Positions 44,325 through 52,658 of a stretch of DNA of 64,000 nucleotides are shown piece after piece. The position numbers and the translations under genes are program-made. Within the stretch, counting starts at the first letter, position 1; every line of letters begins with the position of its first letter. Location: assembly GCF_002005445.1 (NCBI RefSeq), contig NZ_CP014692.1, forward strand, positions 3,224,501 through 3,288,500, given 5' to 3'. The stretch comes from Acetobacter aceti. Its GTDB lineage: Bacteria; Pseudomonadota; Alphaproteobacteria; Acetobacterales; Acetobacteraceae. The notes below the pieces were generated by a model, which was not told the DNA's origin, made no database searches, and saw only the letters and a program-made list of their open reading frames with translations.

Positions 44325-44707
44325 CGACCAAGATTCATATGCTGGCCGATGCGCTGGGCCGCCCGCTGTGCTTCGTGGTCACGGCTGGTCAGGTTGGCGA
44401 CGTCACCCAGGCGCCGGCCCTGCTCGCGGGTCAGGAGGGGGCTGCCGTCATTGCCGACAAAGCCTATGACAGCAATGCGTTACGTGCCCTCATCGCTCAG
44501 ATGGGTGCAGAAGCCGTCATTCCTTGTAACCCGACCCGCAAGATTATCATCTCCCACGATGCCATCGCCTACAGGATACGTAATCGTATCGAGCGGTGCT
44601 TCAACCGCCTCAAGCACTTCCGACGCTTCGCTACCAGATATGATCGACGCACCATCCATTTCCTCGGCTTCGTTCACCTCGCCTCAGCCATGATCTGGAT
44701 GATCTGA
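44283..44707 (+). CDS. IS5-family transposase OrfB (reached by frameshift)
   Basis: Read in the frame entered after the A4G6 run: RSRGGLTTKIHMLADALGRP, then AVIADKAYDSNALRALI with the second catalytic Asp, and YRIRNRIERCFNRLKHFRRF with the Glu of the DDE triad in RIERCF. It has no good start of its own; the start coordinate marks the slippage point. The frame stays open to TGA at 44705-44707, 13 bp inside the right terminal repeat. Confidence 0.85.
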
Positions 44708-44724
44708 ATGTCGATCCGTCCTAG

Positions 44725-45728
44725 CTGTTTAGTCCCGTGTTTTGATGGTGCATTATTCAGTCAGGAATGGAGGGATGCACTGTGGGACAGATTTTACACG
44801 GGAGCGCCCGCACGACAGAGGCGGTCCGTCGAGCGATACACGATAGTCAAGAGAGCCTGAGGGTTCTGGCCAGGCGTTATGGGATCAACCCGAAGACGGT
44901 TGCGAAGTGGAAGAAGCGCACTGCGGTCGGTGATTTGCCGACCGGCCCCAAAGACGCGCATTCGACGGTGCTGAGCATTGAGGATGAGGCGATCATCGTT
45001 GCTTTCCGCCGTCACACGCTGCTGCCGCTGGACGACTGCCTCTACGCACTCCAGGCGACGATCCCGCACCTGACGCGATCATCCCTGCATCGCTGCCTGC
45101 AACGACACGGGATCAGCCGACTACCCGAGGTGACGGGAGACAAAAAACCCAGGCGCAAGTTCAAGGCTTATCCGATTGGCTATTTTCACATTGATATTGC
45201 TGAAGTGCAGACTGCGGAGGGTAAGCTGCGCCTGTTTGTCGCGATAGACCGTACCAGCAAATTCGCCTTTGTCGAACTGCACCGGGAAGCCGGAAAAATG
45301 ATTGCCGCAGGTTTTCTGCGGAACCTGATCGCAGCAGTCCCTTATGCCATCCATACAGTTTTGACCGACAACGGCATCCAGTTCACCAGTCAGACACGGC
45401 ATAAATACGCCTTCCACCCTATCTTTGATCGGGTGTGCGACGAAAACGGTATCGAGCATCGGCTGACAAAGGTGAAGCATCCATGGACCAACGGCCAGGT
45501 TGAGAGGATGAACCGCACGATCAGGGAGGCAACAGTCAAACGCTTCTATTATGAAACACATGACCAGTTGCGTCAGCACCTCGCGGACTTCGTCATGGCC
45601 TGCAATTTCGCCCGAAGGCTCAAGACGCTACGCGGTCTCACTCCATATGAATTCATTTGCCAGCAGTGGGAAAAAGAACCATCACGGTTCATACATAACC
45701 CGCACCATCAAAATACGGGACTAAACAA
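44725..45728 (+). mobile_element. Complete IS481-family insertion sequence
   Basis: 1004 bp with termini CTGTTTAGTCCCGTGTTTTG (left) and the reverse complement TTGTTTAGTCCCGTATTTTG (right), flanked by CTAG at 44721-44724 and 45729-45732. Its left CTAG is the same one that ends the preceding IS, so the two abut without spacer. Positions 44887-45728 are repeated, in inverted orientation, at 7653-8494. Confidence 0.9.
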
Positions 45729-45732
45729 CTAG
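44767..45732 (+). CDS. IS481-family transposase (integrase core)
   Basis: 321 residues: an N-terminal helix-turn-helix (AVRRAIHDSQESLRVLARRY, NPKTVAKWKKR), then the rve integrase core with the DDE residues in GYFHIDIAEVQTAEG, HTVLTDNGIQFT and NGQVERMNRTIRE, and the closing LRGLTPYEFIC. The stop codon TAG is provided by the flanking CTAG. Full length, probably functional. Confidence 0.92.
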   Translation: MEGCTVGQILHGSARTTEAVRRAIHDSQESLRVLARRYGINPKTVAKWKKRTAVGDLPTGPKDAHSTVLSIEDEAIIVAFRRHTLLPLDDCLYALQATIPHLTRSSLHRCLQRHGISRLPEVTGDKKPRRKFKAYPIGYFHIDIAEVQTAEGKLRLFVAIDRTSKFAFVELHREAGKMIAAGFLRNLIAAVPYAIHTVLTDNGIQFTSQTRHKYAFHPIFDRVCDENGIEHRLTKVKHPWTNGQVERMNRTIREATVKRFYYETHDQLRQHLADFVMACNFARRLKTLRGLTPYEFICQQWEKEPSRFIHNPHHQNTGLNN

Positions 45733-46659
45733 AGCCTGATCCGAAAGTTTTTGAACAGTACCAGCATGTTGTGATTCATCCGTCTTTGCGAAGAGATGGA
45801 GTGAATGGTGGCATGGACTGGTATTGCCCGACACGAACATAGCCGGGAGGGATTGCGATATCCATCGGATATGACGGATGCCGAGTGGGCTTTGATTATG
45901 CCGTTCGTGCCCCCGGCGAAACGGGGCGGACGACCTCGCACGGCGGATATGCGCGAGGTTGTAAATGCGATACTCTATATCGCCTCGGGTGGGTGTGCGT
46001 GGCGTCTGCTGCCGAAATGCTTTCCGCCGGTCTCGACCGTCAGGCGCAACTTTTACGCATGGCGTGATGCCGGACTGTTCGAAGCGATGAACACGGTACT
46101 GGTCATGAACCTGCGGGAGATCGAAGGGCGTGAGGCCTCCCCGAGCGCGGGCGTGATTGATAGCCAGTCGGTGAAAACCACGGAAAGTGGGGAATTTGCG
46201 GTTATGACGCTGGAAAGAAGGTCAAAGGTCGCAAGCGCCATATTCTGACGGATACCTGCGGCTTCCTGATCTTCCCCCTTGTTCATGCCGCTGACATTCA
46301 GGATCGTAACGGGGCTGTCGATGTCCTGGCGGCAATACGCAGACACTTTCCATGGCTTCGCCACATCTTCGCCGATGGCGGCTATGCCGGTAATAAACTG
46401 CGATCCGCGCTCGCCAGCATGGGAAAATGGACGGTCGAAATCATCAGGCGATCAGACACAGCCAGGGGCTTTGAAATCCTGCCTCGCCGCTGGGTGGTCG
46501 AACGAACATTCGCCTGGCTCGGTCGCTGCAGGCGGCTCGCTAAAGACTGGGAAAGTCCATAGCCTCGTCAACAGCGTGGACTTTGACCGCCTCAATCCGC
46601 ATGCTGACCCGCAGAACCGCAAGGCACTGTCAGTCCTGAAAAACTTTCGAATCAGGCTC
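45732..46659 (+). mobile_element. IS1031/IS5-type insertion sequence with frameshifted transposase
   Basis: Termini GAGCCTGATCCGAAAGTTTT (left) and its near-complement ending at 46659 (right, GAGCCTGATTCGAAAGTTTT when reversed) define a ~928-bp element directly abutting IS481. Flanking triplets CTA and TGA do not match, so no target duplication is preserved and the element may have been rearranged. Confidence 0.8.
45805..46560 (+). pseudogene. IS5/IS1031-type transposase, frameshifted
   Basis: The first part (YPSDMTDAEWALIMPFVPPA ... GVIDSQSVKTTESG) contains the first catalytic Asp, then the frame breaks at about 46189-46192 where one base is missing from GGGG; after it the other frame continues GICGYDAGKKVKGRKRHILT, HIFADGGYAGNK and RRWVVERTFAWLGRCRRLAK with the remaining DDE residues. 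The C-terminus after WES is also disturbed. Normally this is a single-ORF transposase of about 270 residues, so the copy is inactive. Confidence 0.82.
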
Positions 46660-47084
46660 TGAGGAACATCGAAGATTATATAAAATTCATAAGCACTAGA
46701 AATGAAAAAATGACTCATTCCTGCGCGCGTTTGATATACCATGGAGTGAACGAAATAATGCTCTGAATGATTTACGGAGTATGGGTGTAACGGCTTCTTC
46801 CATATTCCCCGGCCTGGATGGTATTTGCGAGGATGTTAGGACACGTCTTTTTTATGAATAGATATATTCTTATTTTCTAATCTAACGCATCTTCAATTTA
46901 CCTCTCTTGCATAAGCATAAATCAGCTTCAACGCAGCTTAATTTCAGGTCAATGAAGGACACCTCACAATGGGTATCCCCTCCCTCTTTTCTGCAATTTC
47001 ATTTTTTTCTTTTCCAAACTCATATAACGACTATGTCGTATTGTGACGCCATAACCTCCCGCAGAATGTCTGCAATACTGATTA
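46660..47084. other. Intergenic region, nothing recognised
   Basis: About 425 bp, AT-rich in the first and last thirds. A short imperfect inverted repeat (GGAGTATGG ... CCATATTCC, about 46778-46810) is present. No gene, RNA or promoter can be supported. Confidence 0.45.
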
Positions 47085-47584
47085 TTGGCAGATCAAACCG
47101 TTGAGAAAACACGTCCACGCGCCGAACACGAGATCGAGGCCGCGTTGCGCCAAGATGTCACGGCGGAACGCTGGACTCGGCTTGATGCCGAGTTGCAGCG
47201 CCATGCCGACGATCTGGGGATCGTGGACCTGCGGGCTGACGCCACTACAGGCTTCGGCCAGGATGCGACGCATCGCGCGCTGCTAACCGGCAGGGCACAG
47301 ACACTGGAACGCATGGGACTGACCACGCCGGAAGGACCAGGCCGATGGTCACTCACGCCCGACATGGCGGACACGCTGCGCGAGATGGGCGCACGGGGCG
47401 ACATCATCAAAACCATGCACCGCGCCATGACGGAACGAAGCCGGGATCTGATGATGTCTTCCGGTGATTACGTGATCTCGGGAGAACATCACCCTACCAA
47501 ACTGACCGGCCGCCTACTGGACCGTGGACTGCACAACGAACTGACGGGCGAAGCCTATGCCGTGTCTTTCTGGACGAAGGAGTA
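47085..47584 (+). pseudogene. Fragment of a DUF3363 relaxase/mobilisation protein
   Basis: An open frame of 166 residues (PRAEHEIEAALRQDVTAERW, THRALLTGRAQTLERMGLTT, TLREMGARGDIIKTMHRAMT, YVISGEHHPTKLTGRLLDRG) corresponds to the middle of DUF3363 VirD2-like relaxases. Both ends of the normal ~600-700 residue protein are missing, including the N-terminal relaxase catalytic domain. It joins an integrase fragment at about 47570. Similar to, but diverged from, the opposite-strand fragment at 7470-7648. Confidence 0.65.
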
Positions 47585-47983
47585 ATCAGGTTACCCGACA
47601 GCAAAAATGGCGCTCGCACCGTGCAGTTGGGCGAGAGTGCAGTGGACCTGCTGAAACGCATTCCCATGATCGCGGGCAACCCGCATGTCATCACCGGACG
47701 GAAGGACGGTGGTCATCTGACCGATCTGGAGAAGCCGTGGCGACGCATCCGAAAGGAAGCCGGGCTGGAGGACGTCCGCATTCACGATCTTCGTCATTCC
47801 TTTGCATCCGATGCGCTTGAACTCGGCGAGGATCTGATCATGATCGGAAAACTTCTGGGCCATCGCGATCTTAAATCGACCGCACGTTACGCCCACCTCA
47901 AGAAGGAGCCTATCCAGCGTGCGGTCAAAGGAATCGACCTCAAAATTTCATCGGCTCTTGCTGCAACGAAGCTCCAGTCATGA
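47585..47983 (+). pseudogene. C-terminal part of a tyrosine recombinase (phage-type integrase)
   Basis: About 130 residues from LPDSKNGARTVQLGESAVDL to the stop. The conserved box II of tyrosine recombinases is clear: VRIHDLRHSFASDALELGED (His-x-x-Arg), LLGHRDLKSTARYAHL (second His/Gly-His and catalytic Tyr). The first catalytic Arg and the N-terminal DNA-binding part are missing. It differs in family features from the integrase N-terminus at 8495-8611. Relic of a mobile element. Confidence 0.75.
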
Positions 47984-48216
47984 AGTGCAATTGATCAAGG
48001 TGCTTTCAACTGGAAGATTGAATTGAATACATTCACTTCGACTGTCCACGACACACAACAAGCCCCCCCTCTATTCACAATATCATAAAGTGCCCCCAAA
48101 TTGCATTTGTTTAAGAAACATACAGCGTATCCATTTTGCTTTTGGGGCAATTATTCAGCAACGCTCAAATTACAGAACCACACAGTTCATTCTTAGATAG
48201 CCAAAAAAGTAACTCC

Positions 48217-50796
48217 TCACCAACTGTAGCTCAGATTTCCATAAACACGCCGACCTTGCCCAATATAACAAGAATAAGTTCCACCACAGGAAGCAATATA
48301 ATATTTATTCGTTAGATTTGAAATTGAAAGCTGTGCTCGTAGTCCTTTGAGAGAAGCAAATGCTTGCCCAAAATCATAATGAGCGCCAATGTCGAACAGC
48401 ACGTAGGCAGGAACTTTATAACTGTTAACAGCATCGGAATAGGTAAAACCCTTATATCGTACGCCACCGTTAATTCCGAAACCCTTCAGGAAACGGGATG
48501 GAGGTGTGTAGTCCAGAAATGCTGACACCATGTTACGTGGAATACTTTCCACGTATTTTCCTTTCTCAGCTACAACACTTCCTGTACTACCATCGGCATA
48601 ATCTTGAGTATCGGAAAGATTGCTGTCCAGATAAGTCGCCTCATCATAAGTATAGGATGCATTAAATCGCAGGTCACGTGTGATGTTCGCATTGGCGGAA
48701 ATTTCGAACCCTTGGGAACGAGCCTTTCCAGCGTCACTGGAAAAATTATCATGCTCGGGGTCATTAACCAGAAAATGATTTTCATCAATCCTGAACGCAG
48801 CAGCAGAGATAAAGATGTTATGGTCAGGAGATTCATATTTCATCCCGGCCTCCAACTGTTTTCCAGTCAATGGAGGAAACAGTCTCCCCTCCCAGTCTCT
48901 CTGCCCGAAACTCTGCGGAACGAAAGATGTCGAATAACTAAAATAAGGAGCAAGCCCGAACGAAAATTTATAAACCAAACCAGCCCGCCATGTGAAAGCG
49001 CTCTGTGGTCTTGGAAGAGCATGGCTTCTTGTGACGATGTAAGTATGGTCCGAATTCTGATTTGAACCCTGATCTGTATATCCGTGATAATTGACCCAGT
49101 CCTGGCGTCCTCCCAGAGTTACAGATAGATTCTTCCATTTTATTTGGTCCTGAAAATAGACACCTTCCTGAAAATATGAGTTGTTTCCGCTATAGCTTGT
49201 GTTTCTGCATGTTTTTGAATGAACATTGATGCACGGAACATAATTGCTATGAGGGTCATAAACATTAACAAACGAATAACCGTTTGAACCAGGAAATCCG
49301 TCATAACCCATGGTGTGATCAGAAGTTGTTCCATTTTTGTCGTTGTACTGCCGAAAATCAGTACCAATAAGCCATGTATTATGGACGTTTTTGATTGAAA
49401 ATTTCCCGCTAACTCTCGTATCAAGCCCGACAGTGGAGTCTAATCCACCACCTTCATAAGCAGCACGACCATACTGATCTGGAAGTATTATCCGACCACG
49501 AGTAAGTCTCTTCTCGAAGCTTTCTGATCGCTCCCATCTCAAATTCTGACTGAAATCGATCCATTTATTGAATTTGTGCTGAAACTGATATTCAATAAAT
49601 GCGTCTTTCTGACCAGAAACATTCCATCTCGGGTCTCCTAGAAAACGGCTTCGGGGAATGAGGCCGTTATGATTGGTGTTCAAAAGTATCTGAGGTGGCA
49701 ATTGGGTCCAGTTTGTTCCGTCACCAGGCGTATACATGTAGGATCCCACGAATGCTACATTGGTTTTTTCATCAATGTTCCATGAAATCGAAGGCAAAAC
49801 ACCTACACGATGATAATTCACATGATCTGTCTGGGAGCCCTGCGTTACGCCAATGGCCGAAATACGGTACTTTACACTTCCTGATTTATTAAGCTTATCA
49901 CTGACATCAACAGTTGCTTCGTACCGCCCCCAGTTTCCAAAACCAACCGTTGCATTATGTAACGGTGTTTCTGTCGGTTTTTTCAAACTCATGTTGATCA
50001 TGCCACCCGGGGTACTCTGCCCGTACATTACAGAAGAAGGCCCGTTCATGACCTCTATTCGTTCAAGAAAAGCGGTCTCTCCTGCACTATTAGAGTAGGA
50101 ACGCAAACCATCCACAAACTGCGAAGTATTAAATCCACGTTGCTGGATAGCACCTGGATTTAATCCACTGGCTGGACCGTTACCGAAAGCTCCAAATGCT
50201 TCGACACTGACCCCCGGCATGTATCGCAGAGCCTCCATGACGTTCTGAGGCTGTTGATCAATCATTTGCTGTTTAGTAATGACATGAATAGAATTTGGGA
50301 TTTCAATGATTGGCGTATCTGTTTTTGACCCTGTCATAGTGCGTGTCGCAACATAGTCCACACCTGGCCCGGAAGGATCCTGCTGATGGCTTATATTTCC
50401 GCCAACACGTACAGGACCAAGCATGATGGCGGACGATGTTTTCTGTATAAGAATGTTTTTTGAGCTGGTATGATGAGCGACAAGCCCGGTTCCCGCCAAC
50501 AGATGTGTGAGCGCCGCATCGGGAGTCATTCCTCCCGATACTCCTCCCGATCTGATACTGCGAGCAAGGTCACCGTTGACCGATATCTGTATACCTGCCT
50601 GACGTCCAAAACGAGTTAGCGCATCAGCCAGCGATCCTGCCGGAATGGCAAATTCCATTTCCGTAGATGCTGATGCTTGCGCGCTATAAGCAGGATTGAT
50701 TGTCAGCCATGATAACCCTGCCGTAGAAACTCCCAGCGCCAGTCGTTTGGCTAATCTAATTTTTTTCCAAGTTCTGTTATCGACATCCACGAACAC
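48217..50796 (-). CDS. TonB-dependent siderophore receptor with N-terminal signalling (STN) domain
   Basis: About 859 residues. After the signal peptide (LALGVSTAGLSWLTINPAYSAQ) comes an STN domain (MEFAIPAGSLADALTRFGRQ, AGIQISVNGDLARS, ALTHLLAGTGLVA), which talks to the anti-sigma factor FecR in the periplasm. The TonB-box region is LGPVRVGG. The plug has IPNSIHVITKQQMIDQQPQN, RGFNTSQFVDGLRS and IEVMNGPSSVMYGQSTPGGM, the siderophore-receptor signature, and the barrel ends in Trp (YGNLSYSW). I take the GTG at 50796, near an AGGGG site; TTG 50835 and GTG 50790 are alternatives. It is the target gene of the FecI-FecR pair upstream. The gene is noticeably AT-richer than the RND/Exb operon nearby. 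Confidence 0.9.
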   Translation of the reverse strand: MFVDVDNRTWKKIRLAKRLALGVSTAGLSWLTINPAYSAQASASTEMEFAIPAGSLADALTRFGRQAGIQISVNGDLARSIRSGGVSGGMTPDAALTHLLAGTGLVAHHTSSKNILIQKTSSAIMLGPVRVGGNISHQQDPSGPGVDYVATRTMTGSKTDTPIIEIPNSIHVITKQQMIDQQPQNVMEALRYMPGVSVEAFGAFGNGPASGLNPGAIQQRGFNTSQFVDGLRSYSNSAGETAFLERIEVMNGPSSVMYGQSTPGGMINMSLKKPTETPLHNATVGFGNWGRYEATVDVSDKLNKSGSVKYRISAIGVTQGSQTDHVNYHRVGVLPSISWNIDEKTNVAFVGSYMYTPGDGTNWTQLPPQILLNTNHNGLIPRSRFLGDPRWNVSGQKDAFIEYQFQHKFNKWIDFSQNLRWERSESFEKRLTRGRIILPDQYGRAAYEGGGLDSTVGLDTRVSGKFSIKNVHNTWLIGTDFRQYNDKNGTTSDHTMGYDGFPGSNGYSFVNVYDPHSNYVPCINVHSKTCRNTSYSGNNSYFQEGVYFQDQIKWKNLSVTLGGRQDWVNYHGYTDQGSNQNSDHTYIVTRSHALPRPQSAFTWRAGLVYKFSFGLAPYFSYSTSFVPQSFGQRDWEGRLFPPLTGKQLEAGMKYESPDHNIFISAAAFRIDENHFLVNDPEHDNFSSDAGKARSQGFEISANANITRDLRFNASYTYDEATYLDSNLSDTQDYADGSTGSVVAEKGKYVESIPRNMVSAFLDYTPPSRFLKGFGINGGVRYKGFTYSDAVNSYKVPAYVLFDIGAHYDFGQAFASLKGLRAQLSISNLTNKYYIASCGGTYSCYIGQGRRVYGNLSYSW

Positions 50797-50938
50797 AACA
50801 CCCCTACTCCAACCTCGCTCGACATCCAGAAGCAAAAATGCATTTGCGTTGCATTATTAATTAACTTCTCAGAGAAAGAACGATGCAAAGGGATCTTTTT
50901 TCGGTCGCGATATTCAGATTTTTTGATTTTTCTGAAAA

Positions 50939-51907
50939 TCAATAGGAAACAACGATAATCCAAGGGGTTATGTGGTAAAGCTTCGCACCCTGCGTGTCAG
51001 CCATGGCTTTGAGAGCGCTTTCAGGCGTCGACAGGTTATAAACTCCTGTCACCTTTCCAGCGCTCAGATGCCGGTTGGCGACAAAAATTCTGCCATTGTA
51101 ATATGGATTGATTTGAGTAACTGCATCACCAAAGGAACTATCTTCCAAAACAAGCTGGCCGCTGGTCGCCCATGCTCCGATATTCTCAGCGTCTTCGTGA
51201 CTGGCCGACACGATGCCTCGGCCTCGCCTCTCAATCCGCTGACCGGAATGGAGGTCTGTCGAAAGATGATTGTCTCCATCAACATGCACCTCGCCCGATC
51301 TCACAGCAACAGCGGATGCTTTCTGAGACACCCGCACGTCAAACTCGGTGCCAATGTCGGTCACGCTGATTTTTCCTGCCGTCACCCTGAACGGGCGCCC
51401 AGGATTATGGGAGACCTTAAAGAATCCCTCTCCACGGAGAAGATGGATTTCCCGCCCCCCCTCACGCCGAAAAACGACATCAATTGCACTTTTTGGGGCC
51501 AGGCTAACCTCGCTACCATCTGCCAGCTTGACTGTCATTTGCTGTGCCTTACCAGTCGAGTAGTCGGCTGTCAGTCTGTAATAATAGTCCGGAACAAGCA
51601 TAAAATTCGCCACTGCAGCAGCTAATGCGATCGGAACTCCATATAGAATCCGTTTAGAAACGCTCCTGTGACGCCAACCAGACTTGCAAGACTGTGTGCC
51701 GGATGAATATCTCTCTTTCGCGAACAGAGGCCCCATGAGATCGTAGATACCCGAGGTGGCAGCCCACGCCTCACGATGAGTTGGGTCTTCAGAAAGCCAG
51801 CGTTCAAATTCATCTTTCAGCTTTTGATCGTCAGGACTTTCCTCAAGGGAAACCAGCCAGCGCGCTGCTTCAAGAGAGGTATGTTCATATGTTTCATCGC
51901 TGCTCAT
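50939..51907 (-). CDS. fecR: FecR-family anti-sigma factor / signal transducer
   Basis: 322 residues: an N-terminal cytoplasmic DUF4880 domain (AARWLVSLEES, EFERWLSEDPTHREAWA), one membrane helix (YGVPIALAAAVANFMLV, about residues 95-112) and the periplasmic FecR domain (VKLADGSEVSLAPKSAIDVV; LLRGEGFFKVSHNPGRPFRV; VTDIGTEFDVRV). The C-terminus contacts the receptor's STN domain and the N-terminus holds the sigma factor. I start it at ATG 51907 (GGGGAGTGGAG site); the longer frame to 52054 would overlap fecI. Confidence 0.92.
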   Translation of the reverse strand: MSSDETYEHTSLEAARWLVSLEESPDDQKLKDEFERWLSEDPTHREAWAATSGIYDLMGPLFAKERYSSGTQSCKSGWRHRSVSKRILYGVPIALAAAVANFMLVPDYYYRLTADYSTGKAQQMTVKLADGSEVSLAPKSAIDVVFRREGGREIHLLRGEGFFKVSHNPGRPFRVTAGKISVTDIGTEFDVRVSQKASAVAVRSGEVHVDGDNHLSTDLHSGQRIERRGRGIVSASHEDAENIGAWATSGQLVLEDSSFGDAVTQINPYYNGRIFVANRHLSAGKVTGVYNLSTPESALKAMADTQGAKLYHITPWIIVVSY

Positions 51908-52010
51908 ACTCCACTCCCCATTAGGCGTTGCGCAGCACCCGAAATAACCTCTTTCCGCCAGAACAGACGATACAAGACTCTCTTTTTTCGGTCGAAACAG
52001 AAATTCGATG

Positions 52011-52520
52011 TCATTCCGGAGGAAGAACCCGACTACGACAGTGCGCGATACCACGCGCTATGATTTCATGCGTCACAGCAATAGAGATATCGAAATGGGC
52101 AGCAATATCCTTAAGTTTGTATTTGCCTGAACGACGCATTTCAAGAGCGATACGCGTTCGTTCCGGTAGTTCATCCATAGCTTCGCTTAACAGGCGCATT
52201 TGCTCACTGACCAGCACATCCGCTTCGGGCGAGTTCGATGCGACGACATTTCCCATCTCTTGTGGGGATGCGTCACAGGTGCTTTGTGCCTCCCTTCCGA
52301 TTTTGCGTTTTACGTCAATCGCCAGATTGCGAACGACACGGAAAAGATAGGAGTCAGGCGAAACAATTTCGACCGTCGCGGTCACCGTCTGATTGATACG
52401 GAACCATGCTTCCTGCACGACATCGTCACCATGATTCGGCGCGATCGTTTCCGCATATTTTATAAGATCATTCCGCCGCGAGATGAAAACTTGCAGGACC
52501 AGAGAAGGCGATCGCACCAT
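52011..52520 (-). CDS. fecI: ECF sigma factor, FecI type
   Basis: About 169 residues with region 2 (ETIAPNHGDDVVQEAWFRIN; YLFRVVRNLAIDVKRK) and region 4 (MDELPERTRIALEMRRSGKY; KDIAAHFDISIAVTHEIIAR). The DDVVQE/AWxR and 'lfRvvrNlaiD' patterns are typical of iron-starvation sigma factors. It directs transcription of the receptor downstream when FecR signals. ATG 52520 is preferred because the Fur-box candidate at 52555-52569 would otherwise lie inside the coding region starting at 52583. Confidence 0.92.
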   Translation of the reverse strand: MVRSPSLVLQVFISRRNDLIKYAETIAPNHGDDVVQEAWFRINQTVTATVEIVSPDSYLFRVVRNLAIDVKRKIGREAQSTCDASPQEMGNVVASNSPEADVLVSEQMRLLSEAMDELPERTRIALEMRRSGKYKLKDIAAHFDISIAVTHEIIARGIAHCRSRVLPPE

Positions 52521-52554
52521 TTGTTCGTTCCGTAGTGCGCCTGTCAGACAAGGA

Positions 52555-52569
52555 TAAGAATGATTCTTA
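52555..52569. promoter_or_regulatory. Candidate Fur box upstream of the sigma factor
   Basis: TAAGAATGATTCTTA is a perfect 7-1-7 palindrome, the spacing used by Fur dimers on the consensus TGATAATNATTATCA, here centred about 42 bp before the sigma factor's ATG. It matches expected iron repression of FecI-type sigma genes. Identity to the textbook box is partial. Confidence 0.5.
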
Positions 52570-52658
52570 GTTACTCCAGACACAAAGTAGATACAAGAGC
52601 GCTCTGCGTGAATGATGGTGATACCTGCCAGTCACCTCCTCCGAAGAGCGAAAGACAC

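Larger units (their letters stand above)
43873..44720 (+). mobile_element. IS5-family insertion sequence (IS427 group), apparently complete
   Basis: 848 bp bounded by inverted repeats GACCGATCGACATTCAG (left) and CTGAATGTCGATCCGTC (right), 16 of 17 matching, and flanked by CTAG on both sides (43869-43872 and 44721-44724). It holds two overlapping transposase frames with a slippery run between them. All expected parts are present, so it may be active. Confidence 0.9.

Noticed and set aside
44794..45579. Minus-strand frames opposite the IS481 transposase (also seen at 7802-8596)
   Set aside because: They recur with the IS copy and are antisense to the intact DDE transposase, so they are shadows rather than genes.
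8495..47983. The idea that integrase fragments at 8.5 kb and 47.6 kb are halves of one gene split by inversion
   Set aside because: Their family features differ (the 'RGIYYRGP' arm type versus the 'LEDVRIHDLRHSF' type), and the fusion at 8494/8495 is internal to IS481, which a simple inversion between IS copies would not produce.
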